From a virus: DNA of 22,088 nucleotides. Position 1 is the first letter of the stretch, and each line of letters begins with the position of its first letter. This document shows positions 1-6,957 of this stretch, piece after piece. The position numbers and the translations under genes are program-made. Below the pieces are notes generated by a model. That model made no database searches. It was given only the letters and a program-made list of their open reading frames with translations, and was not told where the DNA came from. The DNA lies in the IMG/VR virus record IMGVR_UViG_3300018421_000251, positions 1 to 22,088 of that record. One strand, written 5' to 3'.

Positions 1-2293
1 CAAAGATCTCTTCAACAGAACTGTAATTACTGGGGCCTTCAATCGTGAATGGAATAACTGTGCCTTGCCAACTGTCGCCATCACCAGCAGCGATTTGACA
101 TTCTTTGTTAATCTCTGTAACTAAAAACTTTTGTAGGGTCTCGTCCTCTCCCAGCATTATAAGAAGAGCAGCGGCTTGCTTTGGAGTATATTCGCCTCTC
201 TCTTGAAGAACGGAGAGATCAATTGAAAGAGTGCTTGTAAATGTAACATCGGTTTGTATTTCAAAAGGCCCGATGTAATCATAAGCTTGGGTTTGTTCAT
301 CCCACTCTTTGTATTGTTGAACAGAGTATTCAATAGCAACCTGTTGTAAATAAAAGTCCGAATCATCAACGAAGCCTGTAACTCCAAGAATTGTTGTGGC
401 GATTGTATCAAAGCCGTCCTCAACATAAGGATCCGTGGCGAGAGCAATAGACATTCCGCCATCTCTGCTGCTTTCTGTGAGTTGAGCGAGTTGGTTTGCC
501 AAATCATCAACACTGAACCGCTCTCCTGTCGCCATGCGAGACATGAACTGAAGATCAGGGTACCTGATTCTTACAAACGGAGATGAGAAATTTGAATCAT
601 CTACATTACCGGCGGCATAGACTGCAATCTCTTCTGGCTCAACTTGATCAAAGTTCGCCCAAGGCAAAGAGAAATAATCTATGTAATCCTCAAAGATTTC
701 ATTGATCTTGCTGAAGTTGTTTGCGACATCGACATCTTCTGGGAGAGTGGCATAAACTACAAGACCAACCTCGTCAATTGACGGAACACCATTTATGTCG
801 CCAACCTCGATATCAAAATACCATGCTTGTCTTCTACCAGCATCTCGTGCGATTCTTTCCACATCACGCTGCACATCTTCTATGCTCGCTCCAAATTCTT
901 CATCTGCTTTTGATTCAAGTTCATTCTGAAGAGACCTATCGTATTTCAAATATCCGGATGCTATAATCTTAAGCGGGTCAATATCAAGGGCGGAGGCGAA
1001 CATCATAGGAAGATTATCACGGACAGCCATTCCGTTGTCCTCGTAGCTTCCACCAAATCTTTCAAAATTATCAATGCTAAGCAAGGTTGAACCGTCTTGG
1101 AAGCCTTCAACTTCAGTTTGAAAAATCTTTTCAAGGTCGGCTTTTTGAATGTTTGCGATGTAACTTCTCACATACTCTTTGAAACCGCCGGTATCAAGAC
1201 CATAAACTTTTTGATCGGGAACGGCAAGTGGAATCACATTGTTGGTGTCTGGATCTGTGTATGCTGTTCGTCTAATTCGAATTCGTGATCTTGGTTCAAG
1301 GACGCCCTCTCCGCGTTCGGAATCATAAAACAATTCATCGTCTTCATACTCGTCGAGTGTTTGTTGAGTTGGTTCCATCTCATTCTTTTCAAATTCTTCT
1401 GCTGTTACAACATAAGAGATCATTCCGTTCGCATAAGCCTCTGCAAGAGCACAAATGTTGAATTGGTCAAATTTATCTTCTCCTTTCATTGATGGAGGAG
1501 AGTGGCAAGATGTGATCTTTGTAAAGTCAGACATTCTGAAAACGTCAATAGGATGTCGTGAAAAGATTACATAAGCCGGCGCAAACAGTTTATCAATTGA
1601 TTGTTGCATTTTGAAAAGAGCAGCTTGGTCGGCAAACAAGGGCATGTGTTCTGCAAGTCCTGCTCTCAGTCTTTTTCCTAATGCTGCTCCTTCCTCGCCA
1701 TAATGATAAAAAGAAAGATGGCTTCGCTTTGGGTTGAGATACTTGTTCATATAGTTTCTCATCCGCTTGCCTATGTCAACCTGCTTATACAAGTTTATTT
1801 GTATTTGGTCTTTAAGTTTTTCTTGTTCTTCGCCTTCGGCTGCGAGAAAGGATTTGTTTAACTCTTTTGCTTCCTCTCTTAGTTTTTCATAATCAGCAAA
1901 TGAATTGGGCATTGATTGAGTCATGGCCTTGTTCATATCTTGCATCAATTTTTGTAAGCCGATGGTTTTAGTGACAGACTTGACGTTTTTGTCAAATTTG
2001 GTACGATCATTTCTGTCTGCTGCGACCAAATCGTATGTCTTCGTAAAATTAAATTCTTTTGGCGGCTTTGGAGTGTTAAAAGTCCAGCCATTATCAGTAA
2101 GAAACTTAATAACTTTGCTCAAAGGATGTTCGTCGGTTACAACCTCAAAGTTTCCAAGAACTCGGTATCTGTCTCCGAAGATGTTTGAGAAAGGCAGTTC
2201 GCTTGGAGGGATCTCTAATGCTTCCGAAACAAAGTCATATTCTTCTTCGGTTATTTCGCTTAAAACTTGCTTTTTATTGATTTTGATTTTCAT
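1..2293 (-). CDS. Large phage protein, 3' end beyond the window, SCHS motif
   Basis: From the ATG at 2293 the frame stays open to base 2, giving at least 764 residues, and the stop lies off the left edge. GGGG (in GTGGGGTAATCATG) is 5 bases before the ATG, and the previous stop is 2 bases away. The product is acidic and mixed alpha/beta: an N-terminal region with FSNIFGDRYRVLGNFEV (35-51), a long helical segment (110-240), then VIFSRHPIDVFRMSDFTKITSCHS (242-265) and CALAEAYANGMISYVV (281-296). S262-C263-H264-S265 with C281 and E285 looks like a conserved active or metal site, but I know no assigned function. The later part (390-764) is acidic and beta-rich. It is probably a virion or assembly protein. 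Confidence 0.85.
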   Translation of the reverse strand, partial: MKIKINKKQVLSEITEEEYDFVSEALEIPPSELPFSNIFGDRYRVLGNFEVVTDEHPLSKVIKFLTDNGWTFNTPKPPKEFNFTKTYDLVAADRNDRTKFDKNVKSVTKTIGLQKLMQDMNKAMTQSMPNSFADYEKLREEAKELNKSFLAAEGEEQEKLKDQIQINLYKQVDIGKRMRNYMNKYLNPKRSHLSFYHYGEEGAALGKRLRAGLAEHMPLFADQAALFKMQQSIDKLFAPAYVIFSRHPIDVFRMSDFTKITSCHSPPSMKGEDKFDQFNICALAEAYANGMISYVVTAEEFEKNEMEPTQQTLDEYEDDELFYDSERGEGVLEPRSRIRIRRTAYTDPDTNNVIPLAVPDQKVYGLDTGGFKEYVRSYIANIQKADLEKIFQTEVEGFQDGSTLLSIDNFERFGGSYEDNGMAVRDNLPMMFASALDIDPLKIIASGYLKYDRSLQNELESKADEEFGASIEDVQRDVERIARDAGRRQAWYFDIEVGDINGVPSIDEVGLVVYATLPEDVDVANNFSKINEIFEDYIDYFSLPWANFDQVEPEEIAVYAAGNVDDSNFSSPFVRIRYPDLQFMSRMATGERFSVDDLANQLAQLTESSRDGGMSIALATDPYVEDGFDTIATTILGVTGFVDDSDFYLQQVAIEYSVQQYKEWDEQTQAYDYIGPFEIQTDVTFTSTLSIDLSVLQERGEYTPKQAAALLIMLGEDETLQKFLVTEINKECQIAAGDGDSWQGTVIPFTIEGPSNYSSVEEIF

Positions 2294-2295
2294 GA

Positions 2296-3537
2296 TTACC
2301 CCACAAAGATTCCAAGAGGAACTTGTTTTTGAATTGCGTTTGTGTTGTCGACAATGTTTTTGTCTGTCTCGATAAGTTTATCGTATGTCATTAGATCCAA
2401 TTGTTCTTTCAATTCTGTGCGTAATTTGTCTTGTTCTTCTTTTGCTTGGCTAAGAAGGTCAGAACCATTAAGAGTTACATTGTCACCGGGAATTGGCACA
2501 TTATTGCCGAATTTTGAGCGAACTTGGCCTAATGTTTCCTTGCTTAGTGCTAAGGCAAAGCGTCTGATCCATTGCTTACCAATTGAATTGATGTTTTCGT
2601 AAGGAATATTCTCAAATGGAAGCGTATTCATGTTGTTTACGCCATCCTGACCGTCATTATACTCATCAGTCCATGTTGATTCGCGAATTGAGAACCGAAA
2701 CCAGAACTTTTCTGGTGAAACAGAGTCGGGAGGTGGGAAAAGTCGAAGATTATTGTTAATAATCTCATATGAATAGTGAGATGTGCGTGTATAGAGATGA
2801 TCTTCGTATTGAATTGCCTGCATTTTGTTCTGCCAAACGGGAACAACCTGCCATGTTGAGTCATCTGCGAACTGTCCGTACGAATGAAGGTTCCCAACAA
2901 CGTTGAGACCACCATAATAACCATAGAATCTCCACATTTGTCGAGGAGAAAGATAAAATACGTCTCTGATAACAATTCTTTTTGTTCTATCGATGTCCTC
3001 GTAGGGAACACCACCGGCTTCTGCCGATGAAGAAACGATTGCTTGGAGATCATAGTCTTGTTGATCTACGACTGTATCAAAAGAAGCTGAATAGATTGGA
3101 AGAGTTCCACCAATTCCGGCTTCGTGCGAGAACTGTTGGCCTACTTTCAACGCATAACCAAAATTAAACTTTGGATATTTTAACTCAACACCTGTTTGAC
3201 CATCGATAACAGCACCGTCTTCATTAAAAGACCCAGTTGGATTTCCTAATGTAGATCCTAGTGTATTTTTTGCTTGATGAAGATTGACAATATAAGAATA
3301 TTCTAATACTGCTTCTTCATAATTTGCATAGACATTCTCTGCTTTGATCTCAAGATCAAGAATGTCACCGCCTAACTTGCGGTATGTATATGCAACCTGA
3401 TCTACAGCACCAGATATAAAAGAACCGGTTGTATAAATACCAAAAGGCAGAGATGAAAGAACATCATCTGCCGATCCGGTTGAGGGAAGAACAATTGCTG
3501 ATTGTTGAGAAGTAGGTGTTAAAGTTGGAAATGCCAT
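2296..3537 (-). CDS. Putative neck/connector structural protein
   Basis: The 413 residues have an N-terminal Ser/Thr-rich stretch, then VYANYEEAVLEYSYIVNLHQAKNTLG (69-94), a helix pair that resembles connector or adaptor proteins. A Tyr/Trp-rich middle follows (VIRDVFYLSPRQMWRFYGYYGGLNVVG, near 190-215), then WFRFSIRESTWTDEY, and a C-terminal helical region (WIRRFALALSKETLGQVRSKFG and a coiled segment QAKEEQDKLRTELKEQLDL). Downstream of gene 23, a neck or head-completion protein (gp13/gp14 role) is plausible, but I cannot align it to T4. GGAGGG precedes the ATG by 7 bases. The next gene starts 2 bases after the TAA. Confidence 0.8.
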   Translation of the reverse strand: MAFPTLTPTSQQSAIVLPSTGSADDVLSSLPFGIYTTGSFISGAVDQVAYTYRKLGGDILDLEIKAENVYANYEEAVLEYSYIVNLHQAKNTLGSTLGNPTGSFNEDGAVIDGQTGVELKYPKFNFGYALKVGQQFSHEAGIGGTLPIYSASFDTVVDQQDYDLQAIVSSSAEAGGVPYEDIDRTKRIVIRDVFYLSPRQMWRFYGYYGGLNVVGNLHSYGQFADDSTWQVVPVWQNKMQAIQYEDHLYTRTSHYSYEIINNNLRLFPPPDSVSPEKFWFRFSIRESTWTDEYNDGQDGVNNMNTLPFENIPYENINSIGKQWIRRFALALSKETLGQVRSKFGNNVPIPGDNVTLNGSDLLSQAKEEQDKLRTELKEQLDLMTYDKLIETDKNIVDNTNAIQKQVPLGIFVG

Positions 3538-3556
3538 GCATGAACCCTCCGATCAT

Positions 3557-3571
3557 AGTAAATAGTTAAAA
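3557..3571 (-). promoter_or_regulatory. Candidate late element upstream of the 413-residue gene
   Basis: The plus strand reads AGTAAATAGTTAAAA (minus strand TTTTAACTATTTACT), 20 bases before the ATG. The minus strand continues ATGATCGGAGGG, giving a TATGAT -10-like hexamer. It is nearly identical to the copy before the 68-residue gene. Confidence 0.55.
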
Positions 3572-3590
3572 GAGGGTGTTGTTTCCCTTT
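3571..3590 (-). terminator. Weak hairpin after the 68-residue gene
   Basis: On the minus strand AGGG / CCCT encloses AAACAACA and runs into CTTTTAAC. A 4-bp stem is weak. It would fit a leaky stop between the 68-residue gene and the next promoter-like element. Confidence 0.3.
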
Positions 3591-3796
3591 TACTTTTCAG
3601 CGGCTTTAGTTGTTTTCTTTCTTCTTGTTCTTTTGGGCTTTTCTGCTTTGGGTTTCTCTGCTGCTTTCTCAACAACTGGCTCTGGGGCTGGCTCTGGCTC
3701 TGGTGGTGCTTCAACAACAGGTGCAGCCGCTACTTCAGACTGATTTTGTGCTTCTAGTTTTTTTCTAAGTTTATATCTTTTAAAAGACTTACCCAT
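3590..3796 (-). CDS. Small Lys/Glu/Pro/Ala-rich protein
   Basis: The 68-residue protein has a basic start (MGKSFKRYKLRKKLEAQNQ), then a Pro-Glu-Pro-Ala region with APPEPEPAPEPVVEKAA (about 29-47) and a very basic C-terminus (EKPKRTRRKKTTKAAEK). The composition suggests an extended nucleic-acid or capsid-contacting peptide, but no family is recognised. AGGAG lies 7 bases before the ATG, so translation is well supported. It stands between the capsid terminator and the 413-residue gene with a putative promoter on each side, so it is probably its own small transcript. Confidence 0.75.
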   Translation of the reverse strand: MGKSFKRYKLRKKLEAQNQSEVAAAPVVEAPPEPEPAPEPVVEKAAEKPKAEKPKRTRRKKTTKAAEK

Positions 3797-3817
3797 TTTA
3801 TAACTCCTAAATTATAC

Positions 3818-3831
3818 AATAAATAGTTAAA
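3818..3831 (-). promoter_or_regulatory. Candidate late element upstream of the 68-residue gene
   Basis: The plus strand reads AATAAATAGTTAAA (minus strand TTTAACTATTTATT), directly downstream of the capsid terminator and 21 bases before the ATG. The minus strand continues TGTATAATTTAGGAG, which includes TATAAT. Placement between terminator and start supports a promoter. Confidence 0.55.
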
Positions 3832-3835
3832 AACA

Positions 3836-3867
3836 AAGAAAAACCCCCCGATCCGAAGACCGAGGGG
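3836..3867 (-). terminator. Strong intrinsic terminator after the capsid gene
   Basis: On the minus strand a 10-bp stem CCCCTCGGTC / GATCGGGGGG (two G-U pairs) encloses a TTCG tetraloop closed by C-G, followed by TTTTTCTTTG. It ends the scaffold-capsid transcript and protects the abundant message. The next gene has its own element just beyond. Confidence 0.94.
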
Positions 3868-3886
3868 CTGGGTAGTGAGAGAACAC

Positions 3887-3902
3887 TAGTTTAAAAACTA
3901 GG
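3887..3902. repeat. Inverted repeat spanning the capsid stop codon
   Basis: The plus strand reads CTAGTTTAAAAACTAG: 7-base arms CTAGTTT and AAACTAG flank AA. The stop TAG of the capsid gene is in one arm. It lies about 20 bases before the main terminator stem and may only be chance. Confidence 0.4.
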
Positions 3903-5679
3903 CCCCAGACTCACCAAGAAGTCCTCGAACGATAACGAGACCGTACATATCAGGACGGACCATCTTCTTAGCGTAACGAGTCATTACACCCTTACGAGGA
4001 ACGAAGTCCTCTGGCCCGAAGATGGTAGGTGTGGTTTGCAACGGAACGTATGGAGCATATACGTAACCACTTTCAAGGAAAGAGTTTCCTTTGCGACCAA
4101 CAAGAAGGACGGTACGTGGGAAGTAAGGATCCACAATAACGTCGAACTTACGGCTAAGCGAACCAACATTAACAGCACCGATGTCGCCTTTGTCGGCATC
4201 AGCAGTAACGTTTGCACGGAAGCCAGCGGTGAATTCAAGGATGTTAGCGATCTCAGGACCACAAACAACAAAGTTAGCACCACCTCGAAGTGTCTTTCTA
4301 TGGATTTGAGCAGAAACATCATTGATGGTTTCAATGAGAGTCTCATACCATTCAGACACAGTACCGGTGAAGTCAGGAGCCTTCGCAGAAGCACCAACTT
4401 CTTCACCAGTGGTACGATTTACGAAAAGACCCGGTGAACGAGACCAGTAGAAAGTACCAGCAGTTGCACCAACGATAAGGTCGGTCATGATCTCACGATC
4501 AAGTTCAAGTGCAATTTGCTCTGAAAGAATAGAAGTCAATTCAACCTCAGCATCCAAGTTGTGATAAGCGTTGAGGTCTTGTCCCAATTCTGGGGTCCAC
4601 TTTGCTTTCAACTTCTTGGTTTCTGCGGTGATCGCTACAGAATCAACTTTAATGTCGATTTCTGGAATTCTTTCGTTGTTCTCGAGATCCCAAAGGTCAT
4701 CGCCCTTGATAGATCCAAGACCATTTCCAGCGACGAGATCATCATCGATTGGGAAAGATACATTAACGGTTGCACCAGTGATCGCAATGAGACTTGTTCC
4801 CAAACCGTTTGCTTCAAGGGTTGTTGACGTAGTAGCACCAGCATATACCATGGTAAATCTGTAGCCACTTTCGCCCGGAAGTTGTGTAACCGAGCCAGAT
4901 CCAATTCTAGTACAACGACGTACGTGCTGTGCAGCAGCAGTTGCCGAAGAAGAGATAGCAGTAACATTGTCAACTACAAATTGAGCCAAATCTGCTGAAC
5001 CTGTAAATTCCATAACGATTACAGGGAAACCAGCAAGGTCGGCATCATATTGAGTCAAAGAATCAAGAGTTGCTTGATCAGCAGCAGAAAGTGGGTTATC
5101 ACCTTCTCCAGCAGCAGCACCGGCAGTACCAGATGCAACCAAAACTGCGCTTGCAAGAGCAGCAACAGCAGAACCAGTAGCAGAAGCGTAACCATTATTA
5201 AGTCCACGAGGACCACCACCAAGATCGCGAACACGAGAAAGGTCCACACCACCGGTGATTTGAGAAGCCAATTTGCCGCCACCATAGAGAGATTCACCAG
5301 TTTCATATCCAAGACGATCTGCAACACCAGCAGGGCTGTTGTCAGAGAACTTAAAGTCCATGAAGAAGATGAGTCCAGATGGAAGGCTCATAGGCTGAAC
5401 ACTAACAAGATCGTTAGCGATAAGTCCGGCGAATACACGACGAACGATTGGGAAAGCCACAGCAGCGAAACCTTCAACATCACCGCTTGCCATTGCAGAC
5501 GATTCGCGAAGAAGTTCCTTTGCTTGGTTTTCAAGAAGACGGGCCATGTTGCTTCTTTGATGATCGTTTGAAAGACCTTCAAGAAGACCGGTTTGACCCC
5601 ACTTGTTTAAGAGGGCTTGTCCTTCCTTCGCCATATCGCGTTGGACAATACCTTCTGTAAGGGTTTGTACAATAGACAT
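3898..5679 (-). CDS. 23: Major capsid protein, T4 gp23 type
   Basis: I choose the ATG at 5679 (593 residues). The earlier ATG at 5694 is the ATG of ATGGAGG, the ribosome binding site itself. The N-terminus (LLNKW, then ARLLENQ at 46-52) parallels T4 gp23. ELLRE at 55-59 fits the (L/I)-x-E cleavage rule, so mature protein probably begins near S60. Core segments are FPIVRRVFAGLIANDLVSVQPM (76-97), KLKAKWTPELGQDLNAYHNLDAE (356-378), LELDREIM (391-398), GGANFVVCGPEIANIL (466-481), YAPYVPL (541-547) and FVPRKGVMTRYA (559-570). An Ala/Gly/Ser-rich region (about 130-345) is longer than in T4. It forms the hexameric shell. A strong terminator follows. Confidence 0.97.
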   Translation of the reverse strand: MSIVQTLTEGIVQRDMAKEGQALLNKWGQTGLLEGLSNDHQRSNMARLLENQAKELLRESSAMASGDVEGFAAVAFPIVRRVFAGLIANDLVSVQPMSLPSGLIFFMDFKFSDNSPAGVADRLGYETGESLYGGGKLASQITGGVDLSRVRDLGGGPRGLNNGYASATGSAVAALASAVLVASGTAGAAAGEGDNPLSAADQATLDSLTQYDADLAGFPVIVMEFTGSADLAQFVVDNVTAISSSATAAAQHVRRCTRIGSGSVTQLPGESGYRFTMVYAGATTSTTLEANGLGTSLIAITGATVNVSFPIDDDLVAGNGLGSIKGDDLWDLENNERIPEIDIKVDSVAITAETKKLKAKWTPELGQDLNAYHNLDAEVELTSILSEQIALELDREIMTDLIVGATAGTFYWSRSPGLFVNRTTGEEVGASAKAPDFTGTVSEWYETLIETINDVSAQIHRKTLRGGANFVVCGPEIANILEFTAGFRANVTADADKGDIGAVNVGSLSRKFDVIVDPYFPRTVLLVGRKGNSFLESGYVYAPYVPLQTTPTIFGPEDFVPRKGVMTRYAKKMVRPDMYGLVIVRGLLGESGA

Positions 5680-5700
5680 TTTTAATACCTCCATAAATGA

Positions 5701-6879
5701 TTAATCAATGCCAGCGAGTTTTTTCATTCTGTCAGCGAAAGACATGGACTCGGTAACCACGTTTTCTTTGCGCCTAGGCATAATTGCTGAAAGATTGGAT
5801 CTTCTATTCACAGACTCGCTCAGTGATTGTGGACCTTTCTTTGCAGAGGATCCCACTGTAGCAGTTAGAGTCTCGTGGAGAGTCTTTGCTTCTTCAGCAG
5901 ATGTTGCCTTAGCGATGGCTTCAACAATTTTAGATTTTTGTCGCTCATTCAGGGAGGCATCGCTCAAAGTTTTATTTGAGTAAACAAGACGAGCATTAGA
6001 AACCAATGCTTCATCAAGTTTAATTTTAAGTTGTTCTACAACTTCTAAAAGTTTATGTGAATCTTCGTTTGCTTTCTTGAAAGATTCTTCAAGTTCTCCG
6101 TATTTCTCTTTATACATGTCACATTCTTGATTTGCTTTACGGAGTTCTTCGTCGTATCTAAGAGTTCCTTCATCGGTCACAATATGACCGTGCTTTTGTT
6201 CAGAAACATCAACAACGAGTTCTTCATTAATTTCTTCTTTATCTTCTTCAAGAATATCAGAGACCATGTCAATCATCTCTTGAAGTGTTAGTTCTTCATC
6301 TTCTCCACCGAGGTCACCAAGAAGGTCATCTTCGCCTTCATCTCCACCAAGGTCTCCAAGAAGATCGTCAGTTGCCATTGGTTCTTCACCAGCAGATGTA
6401 GGATCCGCTTCAGCAGCAGCCTTTACAGCATCAAGGTCGATTTCAAAATCGGAAGGATCAAATTCGAATTCCATTGATAGTTCGGCTTGAGAGTGTGGAT
6501 CCACAATATTTTGAGGAGCAGAAGCAATCGGAGCAGATGGAGTTGCAGATGTCGCAACAGCACCCATTGCCATTTCTTCTTCATGAAGCATATCGGCTTC
6601 TTCAAGTTCATCCATTTCGGCAAGGAATACTTTGCCGTCACGGCCTTCAACTTGGACTCCGTCCTCATCGATTTGATGAACTTTCCCAATTTGATTTGAC
6701 CCCATATGGCGAACATATGAGCCAACACCAATTTGAGAATCATTGCCTTCAAGCAATGACTCAACTGCCTCTTTTATTTGAGGTGCATACTTTTCAATAA
6801 TTGCCTGCTCGGCATTCTTAAGTGCCGCCTCGCGAAGTGCGGTTGCATCAACAATTGCTTGTTCTAACATTGAAGACAT
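5701..6879 (-). CDS. 22: Prohead scaffolding protein, T4 gp22 type
   Basis: The scaffold forms the inner core of the prohead and is destroyed by the gp21-type protease. It lies directly before the capsid gene, as in T4. The C-terminal part is the recognisable portion: a coiled coil (about 240-295), then VYSNKTLSDASLNERQKSKI (299-318) and the closing helix FADRMKKLAGID (381-392), similar to the ends of T4-like scaffolds. The N-terminal part has a helix (1-45), an SH3-like beta segment (50-92, GSYVRHMGSNQIGKV...VEGRDGKVF), a Pro/Ser linker, and two DDLLGDLGG units (171-179, 184-192). At 392 residues it is longer than T4 gp22 (269). AGGAG precedes the ATG by 7 bases. Confidence 0.92.
   Translation of the reverse strand: MSSMLEQAIVDATALREAALKNAEQAIIEKYAPQIKEAVESLLEGNDSQIGVGSYVRHMGSNQIGKVHQIDEDGVQVEGRDGKVFLAEMDELEEADMLHEEEMAMGAVATSATPSAPIASAPQNIVDPHSQAELSMEFEFDPSDFEIDLDAVKAAAEADPTSAGEEPMATDDLLGDLGGDEGEDDLLGDLGGEDEELTLQEMIDMVSDILEEDKEEINEELVVDVSEQKHGHIVTDEGTLRYDEELRKANQECDMYKEKYGELEESFKKANEDSHKLLEVVEQLKIKLDEALVSNARLVYSNKTLSDASLNERQKSKIVEAIAKATSAEEAKTLHETLTATVGSSAKKGPQSLSESVNRRSNLSAIMPRRKENVVTESMSFADRMKKLAGID
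6304..6369 (-). repeat. DDLLGDLGG repeat in the scaffold gene
   Basis: Scaffold residues 171-192 carry two copies of DDLLGDLGG separated by four acidic residues. The plus strand shows caccaaggtct/caccgaggtca blocks. It resembles the Gly-Asp-Leu repeat in the portal tail. Confidence 0.75.
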
Positions 6880-6908
6880 TCAATTTCTCCTAGAAATACT
6901 ATATCACA

Positions 6909-6920
6909 AGTAAATAGTGT
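6909..6920 (-). promoter_or_regulatory. Candidate late element upstream of the scaffold gene
   Basis: The plus strand reads AGTAAATAGTGT (minus strand ACACTATTTACT), 29 bases before the ATG, in a 78-base gap without a terminator. The minus strand continues TGTGATATAGTATT, which contains a near -10 hexamer TATAGT. It would drive the scaffold-capsid unit. Confidence 0.5.
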
Positions 6921-6957
6921 TTATGATAGGAAAAGGAAGATTAGTATTGTTCTGGGT

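Noticed and set aside
1923-2375. Plus-strand open frame of 150 codons
   Set aside because: It is antisense to the large truncated gene and to the end of the 413-residue gene. Both are continuous, well-supported minus-strand frames with ribosome binding sites.
5050-5571. Plus-strand open frame of 173 codons
   Set aside because: It lies wholly antisense to the major capsid gene, with Ser/Thr/Arg-rich sequence that mirrors capsid codon use and no family match.
5680-5694. Upstream ATG of the capsid gene
   Set aside because: The ATG belongs to ATGGAGG, which is the ribosome binding site of the start at 5679. The five extra residues have no counterpart in gp23.
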